DNA of 19,160 nucleotides. Source: Methanolinea sp. UBA473 (lineage in GTDB: Archaea > Halobacteriota > Methanomicrobia > Methanomicrobiales > Methanospirillaceae). The stretch spans positions 7,333-26,492 of the forward strand of contig DAEV01000003.1 in NCBI GenBank assembly GCA_002509495.1, written 5' to 3'. The position numbers were made by a program, and so were the translations under genes. Below are positions 5,756-13,531 of this stretch, piece by piece. Under the pieces are notes generated by a model. The model was not told the DNA's origin, made no database searches, and saw nothing but the letters and a program-made list of their open reading frames with translations. Every line of letters starts with the position of its first letter. Position 1 is the first letter of the stretch.

Positions 5756-7461
5756 ATAATTCAAAGAGATCTCTCGCTTTTTTCCTCCTGGTTTTTCTGC
5801 TGTTCGGGATGGGGACCTTTCTCGCAACGGGAGCAAGGATCCAGTTGGAGGAGAACTCATCCACCGATATCCAGCAGATGGTCGATGAAAGGATCCAGAA
5901 GGGGATCATTGGAAAAAAACCAATTGTCACGCTTTCCGGGACCATTCCCCTCCCAATAGAGACTACGGCAAATCCCACAACCCGCCCCCTTCATGAGGAG
6001 TCTGCCTTCTCACCCACGCCCACCTTGACGGAGGTCCCGATTCCCGCGAATATTTCTCCGGGATCCGAACCGTTCTCTGCATTCATGGAGCAACTGATGG
6101 GAACCCTCTATGCCACGACGCTGCTCATGGCAGGGCTCCTTCTCTGTGGGGCGGCGGTGAATCTTCCCCTGGTCGTTTTCGATCTCAGGCGGCCTTTTCC
6201 CGGGTGGAGATGCCGTCTCCGGATACCTCTTTCCCTATCCCATGCCCTGATGGCCTTATTCTTTCTCGCGACGGCCTCGGTCTATCTCCACTCCGTTCTG
6301 ATGAGATTCCCCCAGGTCATAAGCGCCCCTCTCCTGACTATCCCGGCAGGATTCGTTCTGGTATACCTGGCGGTTTCATCCGCAGGGATGAGTTACGGTG
6401 CCTATTCCGATCGACGGCTCCGCCTTGACAGATGGGTGCATATGATCGCTGCCGGACTTGGTGTATTCCTGTTTTTCCTGGCAGAGGGAGTTATGCAGTT
6501 CATACCGACCCTGGCCCTCCTGTTCTTCCCGGCCGCCATGGGTCTGGCAGCGGTACAGGAGCTGGAACCGGCTGATCCGCAGACCAAGGTCAAACCACCG
6601 CTTTCCGACACGTTTCTCTTCGAGGAACGTGTTGCTCCTCCACCCCCGCGGTTCCCCCCGGAACTCAACGGGCGGTATTATGACTCGCATTTTCTCAGCC
6701 AGGGAGGGATTGCCCGTGTATTCTCTGCCCGAAGGCGGGAGGACGGGGTTCTTGTGGCAGTCAAGATAGCGAGGGAGGCGGATGAGCAGACAGGGAGATC
6801 CCTGCTCCGTGAGATGAGCGTTTGGCAGAGTCTGGACCATCCGTCCATCGTGAAGGTGACTGCGGCCAACATCCTCCCGGTCCCTTACGTAGAGATGGAG
6901 TACCTCCCAGGATCCCTTGAAGCGGAAACGGTTCCCATGGAACCGGAACGGGCTGCCCTTCTTGTAGAGAAAGTAGCACGGGGGCTTGCCTTTGCTCACG
7001 AAAGAGGGGTGATCCACAGGGATCTCAAACCTGCAAACATCATGTTAAATGACAAAGGGGAACCCAAGATCGCCGACTGGGGGCTCTCGCGGAATAATGC
7101 ACTTCATGACGGGAACACCCTTGTAGGTTTTTCTCTCTCGCACGCTGCCCCGGAGCAGCTCGACCCAGGACGATTCGGCCGTACTGACGAGCGGACTGAT
7201 ATCTACCAGTTGGGAGTGATATTCTACCAGCTGCTTACAGGTTCCCTTCCATTTCCGGGAGCGAGCGTCGCCGAAATTACAAGAGAGATCCTGACCGGGG
7301 TCCTGCGATTACCTTCAGAATTCAATCCTGCAAACCTGCCTCTGGATCCGATTGTCGCCAGGTGCCTGTCCCGGGATCCCAGGGACCGCTACATGGACGT
7401 GAATGCACTTCTGCGGGACCTGGATCAATACAGGAAAGAGCAGGGCATCTCCAAGGGTTAG
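5752..7461 (+). CDS. Membrane-bound Hanks-type Ser/Thr protein kinase
   Basis: A 569-residue protein. It has a first membrane span at about 9-27, an external Thr/Pro-rich segment (28-115), then five more spans at about 117-142, 159-182, 191-213, 228-248 and 251-269; the positively charged loops (DLRRP, SDRRLRLDR) put the C-terminus inside. Residues 305-560 are a complete eukaryotic-like kinase domain: a glycine-rich loop (SQGGIARVF), the ATP-binding Lys338 in VAVK, its partner Glu354, the catalytic loop HRDLKPANI with Asp424 and Asn429, the magnesium-binding DWG at 442-444 (in place of the usual DFG), and APE at 466-468. All key residues are present, so I expect it to be active. It should phosphorylate Ser/Thr in response to an external or membrane signal; the FHA-domain regulator encoded just upstream with a 4-base overlap is its most likely partner. 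The external segment has no PASTA or other sensor domain that I can name. Confidence 0.9.
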   Translation: MNNSKRSLAFFLLVFLLFGMGTFLATGARIQLEENSSTDIQQMVDERIQKGIIGKKPIVTLSGTIPLPIETTANPTTRPLHEESAFSPTPTLTEVPIPANISPGSEPFSAFMEQLMGTLYATTLLMAGLLLCGAAVNLPLVVFDLRRPFPGWRCRLRIPLSLSHALMALFFLATASVYLHSVLMRFPQVISAPLLTIPAGFVLVYLAVSSAGMSYGAYSDRRLRLDRWVHMIAAGLGVFLFFLAEGVMQFIPTLALLFFPAAMGLAAVQELEPADPQTKVKPPLSDTFLFEERVAPPPPRFPPELNGRYYDSHFLSQGGIARVFSARRREDGVLVAVKIAREADEQTGRSLLREMSVWQSLDHPSIVKVTAANILPVPYVEMEYLPGSLEAETVPMEPERAALLVEKVARGLAFAHERGVIHRDLKPANIMLNDKGEPKIADWGLSRNNALHDGNTLVGFSLSHAAPEQLDPGRFGRTDERTDIYQLGVIFYQLLTGSLPFPGASVAEITREILTGVLRLPSEFNPANLPLDPIVARCLSRDPRDRYMDVNALLRDLDQYRKEQGISKG

Positions 7462-7602
7462 GGGCGTCCGATCCCTGGCGGAGTCCGGGATGCAGCGAGA
7501 GGATCGTCCGATGACTACCCTTAGGGGATCAGGCCGCCCAATGTATGAACCGGGAGTATCCAGCTATTTTTTAACTTCAATCCGCCACACCTGGAGGATA
7601 AG
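7462..7602 (+). other. Intergenic region with an 8-base direct repeat
   Basis: The gap holds the direct repeat CGTCCGAT at 7465-7472 and 7505-7512 (40 bases apart) and an ATCCC/GGGAT inverted pair between them. It then contains the promoter of the lamin-tail gene. No small gene is convincing. Confidence 0.4.
7565..7574 (+). promoter_or_regulatory. TATA box for the lamin-tail protein gene
   Basis: TATTTTTTAA stands about 38 bases before the GTG start and predicts a transcript start near 7590, just ahead of the GGAGG ribosome binding site at 7593-7597. Confidence 0.5.
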
Positions 7603-8271
7603 GTGAGAGAAGTGATCAAAGAAAGAATCCTGGTCATCATGGCCATCACCCTGTTTGCCTGTGTCCCGATGATCCAGCTCGTGACCGCAACAGACGACCT
7701 CCAGGTCACCGGGATCGATACCGTTGGCAGTGAAACATCCCGCGGATGGAGCCTCTCCCAGTTGAACGGCAGGTTCAGCCTGCCCGACCTCCCTGTGAAG
7801 AAAACTCTCGACCAATTACCAACCCTATGGAAAAACCAAAAACCATCCTTGGAGAGACCGCAACGCACCCTCCCCAATCCAACGAACCCTGTCTTCAACC
7901 TCTCTCCCCTTCACCCGGAGCAGCCAGATCTTCCTGACACCTCCGGATCTTCGGTGTATATCAGCGACCTGAACCTGATTTCCGACTACGTGAAGATCAC
8001 AAACCAGGGGAAGGAGACAGTTACCATGACCGGATGGAAGATCGCCAACCGCGCGGGGAACTCGATCACATTCATCGATTTCCCGGAGGAGGACGGATCC
8101 TTCTATACCTTCGAACTGCCTCCCCACAGGACCGTGACTGTCTATTCGGGAAGGGAGGGGAATCCTGGCGGATACACCTTCTATTGGCCCGAGGAATTAT
8201 GGAACGATTCGGGGGATACGGCGTACCTGTACAATCCGGCCGGATCACTGGTCAGCTCTCTCTCCCGCTGA
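7603..8271 (+). CDS. Secreted protein with a C-terminal lamin-tail domain
   Basis: A 222-residue protein with a hydrophobic N-terminal segment (about 9-28) that looks like a signal peptide ending near TAT, a Pro-rich low-complexity middle (about 50-115), and a C-terminal lamin-tail domain at about 117-220. The last is recognised by the ordered pattern VYISDLNLISDYVKITNQG, then TGWKI, a beta segment VTVYSGREGNPGGYTFYW, and LWNDSGDTAYLYNPAG. In prokaryotes this Ig-like fold is found in exported proteins and is thought to bind surfaces, DNA or other proteins. There is no C-terminal anchor, so it is either released or held by its uncleaved N-terminus. The GTG start follows GGAGG with six bases between, which settles the start. 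Its ligand and role are unknown. Confidence 0.85.
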   Translation: MREVIKERILVIMAITLFACVPMIQLVTATDDLQVTGIDTVGSETSRGWSLSQLNGRFSLPDLPVKKTLDQLPTLWKNQKPSLERPQRTLPNPTNPVFNLSPLHPEQPDLPDTSGSSVYISDLNLISDYVKITNQGKETVTMTGWKIANRAGNSITFIDFPEEDGSFYTFELPPHRTVTVYSGREGNPGGYTFYWPEELWNDSGDTAYLYNPAGSLVSSLSR

Positions 8272-8579
8272 ACTCCCCTGTCGACTCCCGTTTACTTCAA
8301 CCCACATTTTTTCTTCTCCCAACGGAAACTACCTGATCGAATGCCATTGCATCCGCAAACCATGCGCCTCTTCTCGGAATGGAGAAGGAATCCACGTGTT
8401 CATGGCCTATTTGCCAGGGCCAGGAAGTGCTGGCGCGACGCAATCCAGAAGAACCGGTGGAATTCCTCATAGGGTCCCACCCCCTCTAGAGGATTGTGGC
8501 CTTTTCCTGGTTCTGCTCTCAGGAACAATTCCGTAGATTTTATCGGCTCCCCGGAAAAGAGGGCATAGACTGATCCTTA
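8272..8579 (+). other. Intergenic region with a terminator, a palindrome and one weak small ORF
   Basis: The 308 bases between two plus-strand surface protein genes begin with a pyrimidine tract containing a run of T (8306-8312), which probably terminates the lamin-tail transcript. An ATG frame at 8341-8472 would encode a 43-residue, very basic peptide with three Trp; it lacks a ribosome binding site and I do not call it. Also visible are an imperfect hairpin CTTCTC/GAGAAG (8370-8387), a perfect 10-base palindrome CCTCTAGAGG (8483-8492) and a TATA-like GATTTTATC at 8536-8544 for the next gene. Confidence 0.4.
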
Positions 8580-9395
8580 ATGAATCCGAAGTACAACGTT
8601 CCATTCCTTCTAGCCATCTTTACCCTAATCCTCGTCTCTGCATTCGGGATGACGGGGAGTTGCACCGCCAAGACCGTTACGGCAAACATCGGGGATACGA
8701 TCGAACTCAACGGGACGGTTCCACTCGCCGATATGGTGTATCTCTTTGTGACAGGGCCGGGGATGCCGAAGAACGGGGCTCCCATGGCGAACAGCAATGC
8801 GGCGGTGGTGACCGGGGAGCCCACGACCTTCACCCAGGTCCTGGTCGAGAACGACCGCTGGCAGTATACCTGGGATACTGGACGAGTCTCCGGGGGACTT
8901 GCCCAGGGCAGCTATACCGTATATATCTCGACCCAGCCAGCAGCTGCGGATGCTCTCTCCGGGGTTACCTATGGAGAGGTGGAAGTCCGGCTCAATCGTG
9001 TACCAGCTACAGGGGCCCTGACCATACGTTCGGAGCCTGGGGATGCCCAGGTCTATCTGAACGGAAAATTCAGCGGTCTCACACCGCTTACCATCCCGGA
9101 CCTTTCCCCGGCCTCCTATTCCCTGCGAGTGGAAATGAGCGGATACCTCACGAAAAACGAAACGGTGGATGTGATCGCAGGTGAGAATTCGGAGGTATCG
9201 TATACCCTGACACAGAGCGTCCCTGCAACCCGGCAGGAAACGATTACCCAGACAGCAACGCCTCCGTCGGAAAAACCGGTCGATTTGCCAACCACTTCCA
9301 CGGGATTTCCCGTGGCAGGGTCGGTTCTTGGGATCTCCGCTGCTTCGATTCTGATCCTGGTGCGAAAACGCCGAAGTTCCTCTACCCCGAAATAG
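8580..9395 (+). CDS. Secreted PEGA-domain surface protein with C-terminal membrane anchor
   Basis: A 271-residue exported protein. It has a signal peptide (about 1-30, hydrophobic core FLLAIFTLILVSAFG), a beta domain at 31-140 of the kind seen in Methanomicrobiales surface proteins (GDTIELNGTVP, LFVTGPGMP, WQYTWDTG, GSYTVYIST), a PEGA domain at about 145-212 (GALTIRSEPGDAQVYLNGK and LTPLTIPDLSPASYSLRV), a Thr/Pro-rich stalk (213-240) and a C-terminal hydrophobic helix (245-261) followed by RKRR. The stalk plus anchor means the two beta domains stand outside the membrane. The stalk is a likely glycosylation zone. It shares the PEGA module with the protein at 2087-2962 but has one copy rather than three. 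Ligand unknown. The start ATG has a weak ribosome binding site but sits right before the signal peptide. Confidence 0.85.
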   Translation: MNPKYNVPFLLAIFTLILVSAFGMTGSCTAKTVTANIGDTIELNGTVPLADMVYLFVTGPGMPKNGAPMANSNAAVVTGEPTTFTQVLVENDRWQYTWDTGRVSGGLAQGSYTVYISTQPAAADALSGVTYGEVEVRLNRVPATGALTIRSEPGDAQVYLNGKFSGLTPLTIPDLSPASYSLRVEMSGYLTKNETVDVIAGENSEVSYTLTQSVPATRQETITQTATPPSEKPVDLPTTSTGFPVAGSVLGISAASILILVRKRRSSSTPK

Positions 9396-9432
9396 GAGGG
9401 ATCGTTCGAAGACACGAGGCGGACTGGATAAG

Positions 9433-9440
9433 CTTATATC
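9433..9440 (+). promoter_or_regulatory. TATA box for the 51-residue zinc-ribbon gene
   Basis: CTTATATC is 45 bases before the ATG at 9478; the predicted transcript would start near 9459 and include the GAGGTG ribosome binding site at 9464-9469. Confidence 0.55.
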
Positions 9441-9477
9441 TCTCCTGCCCTATCCCTCCTATTGAGGTGCTCAGAAT

Positions 9478-9633
9478 ATGTGTACTGTCGGTGGCCCGGT
9501 GGACCTTGAAATACCACCAGAACGGGTAAAAGGTAAAAATTACCGATGTAAAGAGTGCGGCGAGAAGTTCAAGGGAGTTGGAAGACATCCCATGTGTCCC
9601 TCCTGCCAGTCGGAGGATGTGGAAGAGGTCTGA
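9478..9633 (+). CDS. Small zinc-ribbon protein (51 aa)
   Basis: A short gene easily missed by length cut-offs. It encodes 51 residues with two CxxC pairs, Cys24/Cys27 in CKECGEKF and Cys40/Cys43 in MCPSCQ, separated by 12 residues; this is a typical single zinc ribbon. The N-terminal 20 residues are polar, and the C-terminus is acidic. Support comes from a clean TATA box, a GAGGTG ribosome binding site eight bases before the ATG and a T-rich stretch soon after the stop. The function is unknown: such ribbons occur as free metal-binding proteins, as transcription or translation accessory factors and as truncated rubrerythrin-like modules. Confidence 0.75.
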   Translation: MCTVGGPVDLEIPPERVKGKNYRCKECGEKFKGVGRHPMCPSCQSEDVEEV

Positions 9634-9737
9634 AGAGACCTGACTTTTCCTGTTCTCTCCTTCTCAATTTACCGTTTACAACGGAGATATTCCAATCCTC
9701 ACCCGGCAGAAAGGCCATATACGGGTGGGGCTTACTC

Positions 9738-10193
9738 ATGTGTATGAAACCGACCGTGTTTATTTTTATGGCATTTCTTGCTGTGTTCCTGCTGATAGCA
9801 GGGTGTACACAGTCGGAACCTTCCCCGGCCGCTACCCAGACTCCCACACCCGCCCCCACAATGGGTCTTCCCGATCTTTCACCGATACCGACCGATGCAG
9901 TACCGACGGATCACAGGATCCTGGTCTCGGTCAGCAGGGGGACCCTCTCGTTCAACCCTGTCATAGTGGTTGAATTTCGCGGAGGGCAGGGTATGGTCCT
10001 GCTCTCGTCTCTCGAAGCAACGGTGACGAGGCCCGACGGGACAGTCGGAAGCGCAAGTGTGCGGGAACCCAGCATCGGCGATACCATCGAGATCGTGGGC
10101 AGCACGTACAAAGACCGGATCGAGGTCTTTTCAAGGATGAAGGATGGAAGCCGGTATCGGATCTATGACCAGGTCCTGGAATTCAGGGCCTGA
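9738..10193 (+). CDS. Predicted lipoprotein of unknown function
   Basis: A 151-residue protein that starts with a hydrophobic signal segment (about 6-21) ending in the lipobox-like IAGC with Cys23, followed by a Thr/Pro/Ser/Ala-rich tether (about 24-55). Residues 60-151 form a beta-rich globular domain with ILVSVSRGTLSFNPVIVVEF, ATVTRPDG, GDTIEI and an end RYRIYDQVLEF. I expect a lipid-anchored protein on the outer face of the membrane. The frame stays open upstream to 9555, but the preceding part overlaps the zinc-ribbon gene and would bury the signal peptide, so I chose the ATG at 9738 (an ATG at 9744 is also possible; GGTGGGG lies upstream). It resembles the small conserved lipoproteins of Methanomicrobiales by layout, but I cannot name a ligand or partner. 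Confidence 0.75.
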   Translation: MCMKPTVFIFMAFLAVFLLIAGCTQSEPSPAATQTPTPAPTMGLPDLSPIPTDAVPTDHRILVSVSRGTLSFNPVIVVEFRGGQGMVLLSSLEATVTRPDGTVGSASVREPSIGDTIEIVGSTYKDRIEVFSRMKDGSRYRIYDQVLEFRA

Positions 10194-10212
10194 TCTTCTA
10201 AAACCTTTCATA

Positions 10213-13200
10213 TCACGTCTGGCCTGTAAACCGGAAATTCCCGGGGGGTATGTGAATCTCGAAACACGCCCCCTTCCCCTCTTCGCCGGTCTCCCGGATC
10301 GAGAACTGTGTAATTGAGAGGATCTCCCGGACAAGAAAAAGCCCGTAACCGGCATTCGTCCCATACCCCGGATCAAAAACCTTCTCCTTTTCACACTCCG
10401 GAATGCCGGTGCCGTCATCCTCACAAACCAGAATGAGCCCGTCGCCTGTCTCCCGCGAAGAGAACGTAATCCTGGTGATCTTCTTTCCATATCGAAGAGA
10501 ATTTTCGATCAGGTTGTAGAAGACTTTCTCCAGCAGCGGGTCTGCGAATACTTCCAGCCCGGAGGTATCCATGCAGATGATCACGGTCTGAAGATCCAGC
10601 ATCGCCGCCGAGCGCCGGATAGCTCCGGATACGTCCTGCCACGAAGAGGACTGCATTCCAAGTCCCTGATAATGTTCCATGAATGAGAGCAGGTTCCGGA
10701 TGGTATCCGCCGCGCGCTCCCCCTTCCGCGCATAGGTGAGGAGCAGCGGATCGCTGGTCTGCTCCTGCAGGAGGGCAAGGTAGCCCTGGAGGACGTTTAA
10801 GCGATTGCATGCATCCTGGCTCGTGATGCGGGAGAGCAGGTTGAGACTCCGGTTGAAGTGAGCCGTCTGGAGTTCGGCCTTCTTTCGATCGGTGATGTCC
10901 ATGGAAAAGACGGCAGCCCGTGTTACCTTTCCCTGGTTGTTTGTAACAGGGTAGATACCGTTCAGGTACCAGCATTCATCGGATGCTTCCTCGAACCGGA
11001 CAGGAATTCCCGTGCGGAAGACCTCCCAGGTCTTCTCCCTCCCCACCTCAGTTCCCTTGTTTTCCTGAAGATCAAAGACATTTTTTCCGATGATTGTCCC
11101 GGCTTTATTCCCAAAACGGACCGAAGATGCGCTGTTGGCGGAGAGGATGAATCCCTGGCTGTCGATCAGGATGGCGGGCTCGGGGATGGCATTGACGAAT
11201 GTCCGGAGCAGCAGTTCGCTCTCTTCCAACGCCTCCTCTGCCTTCTGCAGGGGTGTGATATCGAATGCAATTCCGAGAGTGCCTGCGATACTGCCCCGCT
11301 CGTCGCGGAGCGGTTCCAGGTGGGAAGAATACGTTCTTCCTGCATATCCGAACTGGTAAGTAACCGATTCTCCCGAAAGCGCCCTCCGGTGAGCGTCAAG
11401 AGCTTCCGATGAACCGGAGGGGTCCCCGAAAAAGTCCTCCACAGGAGTTCCCGCAAGCTGGTTGGTCGATAGTCCCGTATCTGCCAGGCCCGCCCCGAGG
11501 AACGTCGCGAAGACGAGGTGCTCGTCGGTCGTCCACAACGACCCGGGTATCTGTTCGGCAATCTGCCGTATACGGGCTTCATTTCTTCTCAATTCATCTT
11601 CGGTTTTCTTCTTTTCCGTGATGTCCAGGGCAATGCCCCTTGTACCCGTAATCAGGCCTTCCCTATTCCTGACTGCACTGACATTATGAATCACTGGAAA
11701 CGTTCTCCCTTTCCCGGCCCCGGAAATAAACCTGCATTCGAAATTGAGGACAGGTTTGCCGGTGCACACCAGCCCCTCAAAGATACTGCGCCCCGCTTCC
11801 AGATCACCAGGGTGCAGGAATCTTTCATGCGACCTGCCTATCACCTCTTCCTCCGGTAATTCGAGAGCAACGAGTCCGGCCTGATTCATGAAGGTGATCG
11901 TCCCCTTGCTGTCTGTTGTGAAGATAATGTCCGGGAGATCGTTCACAAGTTCCCGGTAGCGTTCCTCGGATCGTCTCAGGGCATCCTCTTCCTGTTCGAG
12001 ACGCCGGCAGTATCCGTCCAGGGACTCCTTTGCTCTCCTCAGCTCTTCCAGGGTTGCGGCCATCTGGGCATTGGATTCCATCAACTGCTCCTTTGCCCGC
12101 TTCAGCGGTGAGACGTCCTTGATAAGGGCCACGAAATAATCCATCTCCCCATTACTCTTTCTCACCGGCAGCGCGGAGATCTCCACATCCACAAGAGTGC
12201 CGTCCTTGCGGCGCAACTTTCCTTCAACGGGCTCCGGACTTTTATCCCCCGGTGCCGGCGAATGGAACACAGGCTCTCCTGTCTCCTGATCCACCAGCGG
12301 ATTGATGTCCATCCAGGTGCAGTTCTGCATCTCCTCCCGCAAATATCCCAGGATCTGGCAAAGCTTATCGTTCACGGACAGGAAACGCATATCAGGGGAG
12401 ATTATTGCGATTCCAATCAGGGGAAGTTCGAAATATGAGCGGAGACGCCTTTCGCTCTCGAACAGGTCTCCCTCGGTCCGCTTCCGCTTCAGGATCTGCC
12501 AGAGCCCCCCCATGAGATGGGTAACCTGCCGGCTATCGGCCTCTTCATAGCCGGAATCCTTGTTCCCCAACCCAACAAGCATGACCATGTGGTTCCCCTC
12601 AAAGATAGGCACTCCCAGGTGGCGTTCCAGGTCGACACCGGGTACAGGAGATCCCCGCCGGGATTCAAGCGGGGAACTTGTGATGATCGGCCGCCGCTGT
12701 CGGGCCGGCTCGGACAACAGGCCTGAGTCTTTCACATCGATCTCTGCCATGTTCGCCGGATTGCCCGATCCTCCTGGAAACCCCCCCTGCAGGGTGAACA
12801 GGGAAATCCTGTTCTCCTGCTCGTTGAGAAATCCTATGTACCCCGCCTTGCTCCCGGTGAGTTCGATCGCTTTCCGCAGGGCGAAGTCGCACAGTTCACC
12901 AGCCGTAGCCCGGGTCATCTGGTAGAGGTCGATCATCGTGGCAAGCCGCCTCTCATTCAGTCGCACCTCCTCCTCGGCCTTCTTGCGTTCCACCGCCTGG
13001 ACGATCATATTGCGAAGTTCTGCGAACTGGGACTTGGGATCTCCTCCTTTCTGCAGGTAGAACGAGGCCCCGAAATTCAAGGCCTCGATCGCGACATGCT
13101 CCCTGCCCCTTCCTGTGAAGATGATGAAGGGGAGATTCAGGTTCCGCGCCTTCACAGCCTTTAAAAAATCGATCCCGTTCATCTCGGGCATCTCATAGTC

Positions 13201-13356
13201 AGAGACGATAATGTCGTAAATGCCTGACTCCAGTTTTACCAGAGCGTCTCTTGCGCTCTCGGAGAGCGTCACCTGCATCCTGCCATCCTTTTCAAGAAAG
13301 ATCTGGGTAATGTCAAGGAGGGGCGGTTCATCGTCAACAAAAAGCACCGATATCAT
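10213..13356 (-). CDS. Hybrid sensor: receiver-GAF-PAS(4)-histidine kinase lacking the usual phosphoacceptor His
   Basis: A 1047-residue cytoplasmic protein. Domain order: receiver domain 2-120 with acidic pocket Asp8/Asp9, phosphoacceptor Asp53, Thr81 and Lys103; GAF-like domain about 134-292; PAS 1 at about 300-420; a coiled-coil stretch about 418-465; PAS 2 about 463-583; PAS 3 about 588-708; PAS 4 about 709-829; and a kinase core about 830-1043. The ATPase part is intact, with N box NLIENSLRYG (948-957), G1 box DDGTGIP (980-986) and GYGLFLV (1003-1009). In the dimerisation region, however, the methanogen-type box that normally reads HD.LNQL..L.GYL here reads QDACNRLNVLQGYL: the phosphoaccepting His is Gln847 (codon CAG at 10816-10818). 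With no transmembrane part it should sense internal redox, gas or ligand signals. It stands alone, convergent with the lipoprotein gene, and no separate response regulator is adjacent. Confidence 0.9.
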   Translation of the reverse strand: MISVLFVDDEPPLLDITQIFLEKDGRMQVTLSESARDALVKLESGIYDIIVSDYEMPEMNGIDFLKAVKARNLNLPFIIFTGRGREHVAIEALNFGASFYLQKGGDPKSQFAELRNMIVQAVERKKAEEEVRLNERRLATMIDLYQMTRATAGELCDFALRKAIELTGSKAGYIGFLNEQENRISLFTLQGGFPGGSGNPANMAEIDVKDSGLLSEPARQRRPIITSSPLESRRGSPVPGVDLERHLGVPIFEGNHMVMLVGLGNKDSGYEEADSRQVTHLMGGLWQILKRKRTEGDLFESERRLRSYFELPLIGIAIISPDMRFLSVNDKLCQILGYLREEMQNCTWMDINPLVDQETGEPVFHSPAPGDKSPEPVEGKLRRKDGTLVDVEISALPVRKSNGEMDYFVALIKDVSPLKRAKEQLMESNAQMAATLEELRRAKESLDGYCRRLEQEEDALRRSEERYRELVNDLPDIIFTTDSKGTITFMNQAGLVALELPEEEVIGRSHERFLHPGDLEAGRSIFEGLVCTGKPVLNFECRFISGAGKGRTFPVIHNVSAVRNREGLITGTRGIALDITEKKKTEDELRRNEARIRQIAEQIPGSLWTTDEHLVFATFLGAGLADTGLSTNQLAGTPVEDFFGDPSGSSEALDAHRRALSGESVTYQFGYAGRTYSSHLEPLRDERGSIAGTLGIAFDITPLQKAEEALEESELLLRTFVNAIPEPAILIDSQGFILSANSASSVRFGNKAGTIIGKNVFDLQENKGTEVGREKTWEVFRTGIPVRFEEASDECWYLNGIYPVTNNQGKVTRAAVFSMDITDRKKAELQTAHFNRSLNLLSRITSQDACNRLNVLQGYLALLQEQTSDPLLLTYARKGERAADTIRNLLSFMEHYQGLGMQSSSWQDVSGAIRRSAAMLDLQTVIICMDTSGLEVFADPLLEKVFYNLIENSLRYGKKITRITFSSRETGDGLILVCEDDGTGIPECEKEKVFDPGYGTNAGYGLFLVREILSITQFSIRETGEEGKGACFEIHIPPGNFRFTGQT

Positions 13357-13531
13357 GGAGTATCACTGAAAATTCCCAATGGTTCATGGAGCTGGAGAGC
13401 AAATATCCTGAATAATAGTTGATTTTTAGAAATAAAAAGAATGTTGAATGAATCTGCGGTTCTATCAAAAATGAAGAGCTGAACTGCTTTCCTTTTGCAA
13501 TTCGTTCTCTTGCGGTTCATCAGGACGCCGA
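13357..13531 (-). terminator. AT-rich gap: end of the fwd operon and promoter of the sensor kinase
   Basis: This 175-base gap on the minus strand contains two T-runs after fwdC (T5 at 13467-13471 and T5 within 13434-13438, in TTTTTATTT), which fit archaeal termination of the long operon. The same AT-rich stretch around 13410-13440 could hold the promoter for the sensor kinase. A 60-codon TTG frame (13353-13535) is present but has no recognisable feature, and I treat it as non-coding. Confidence 0.5.
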
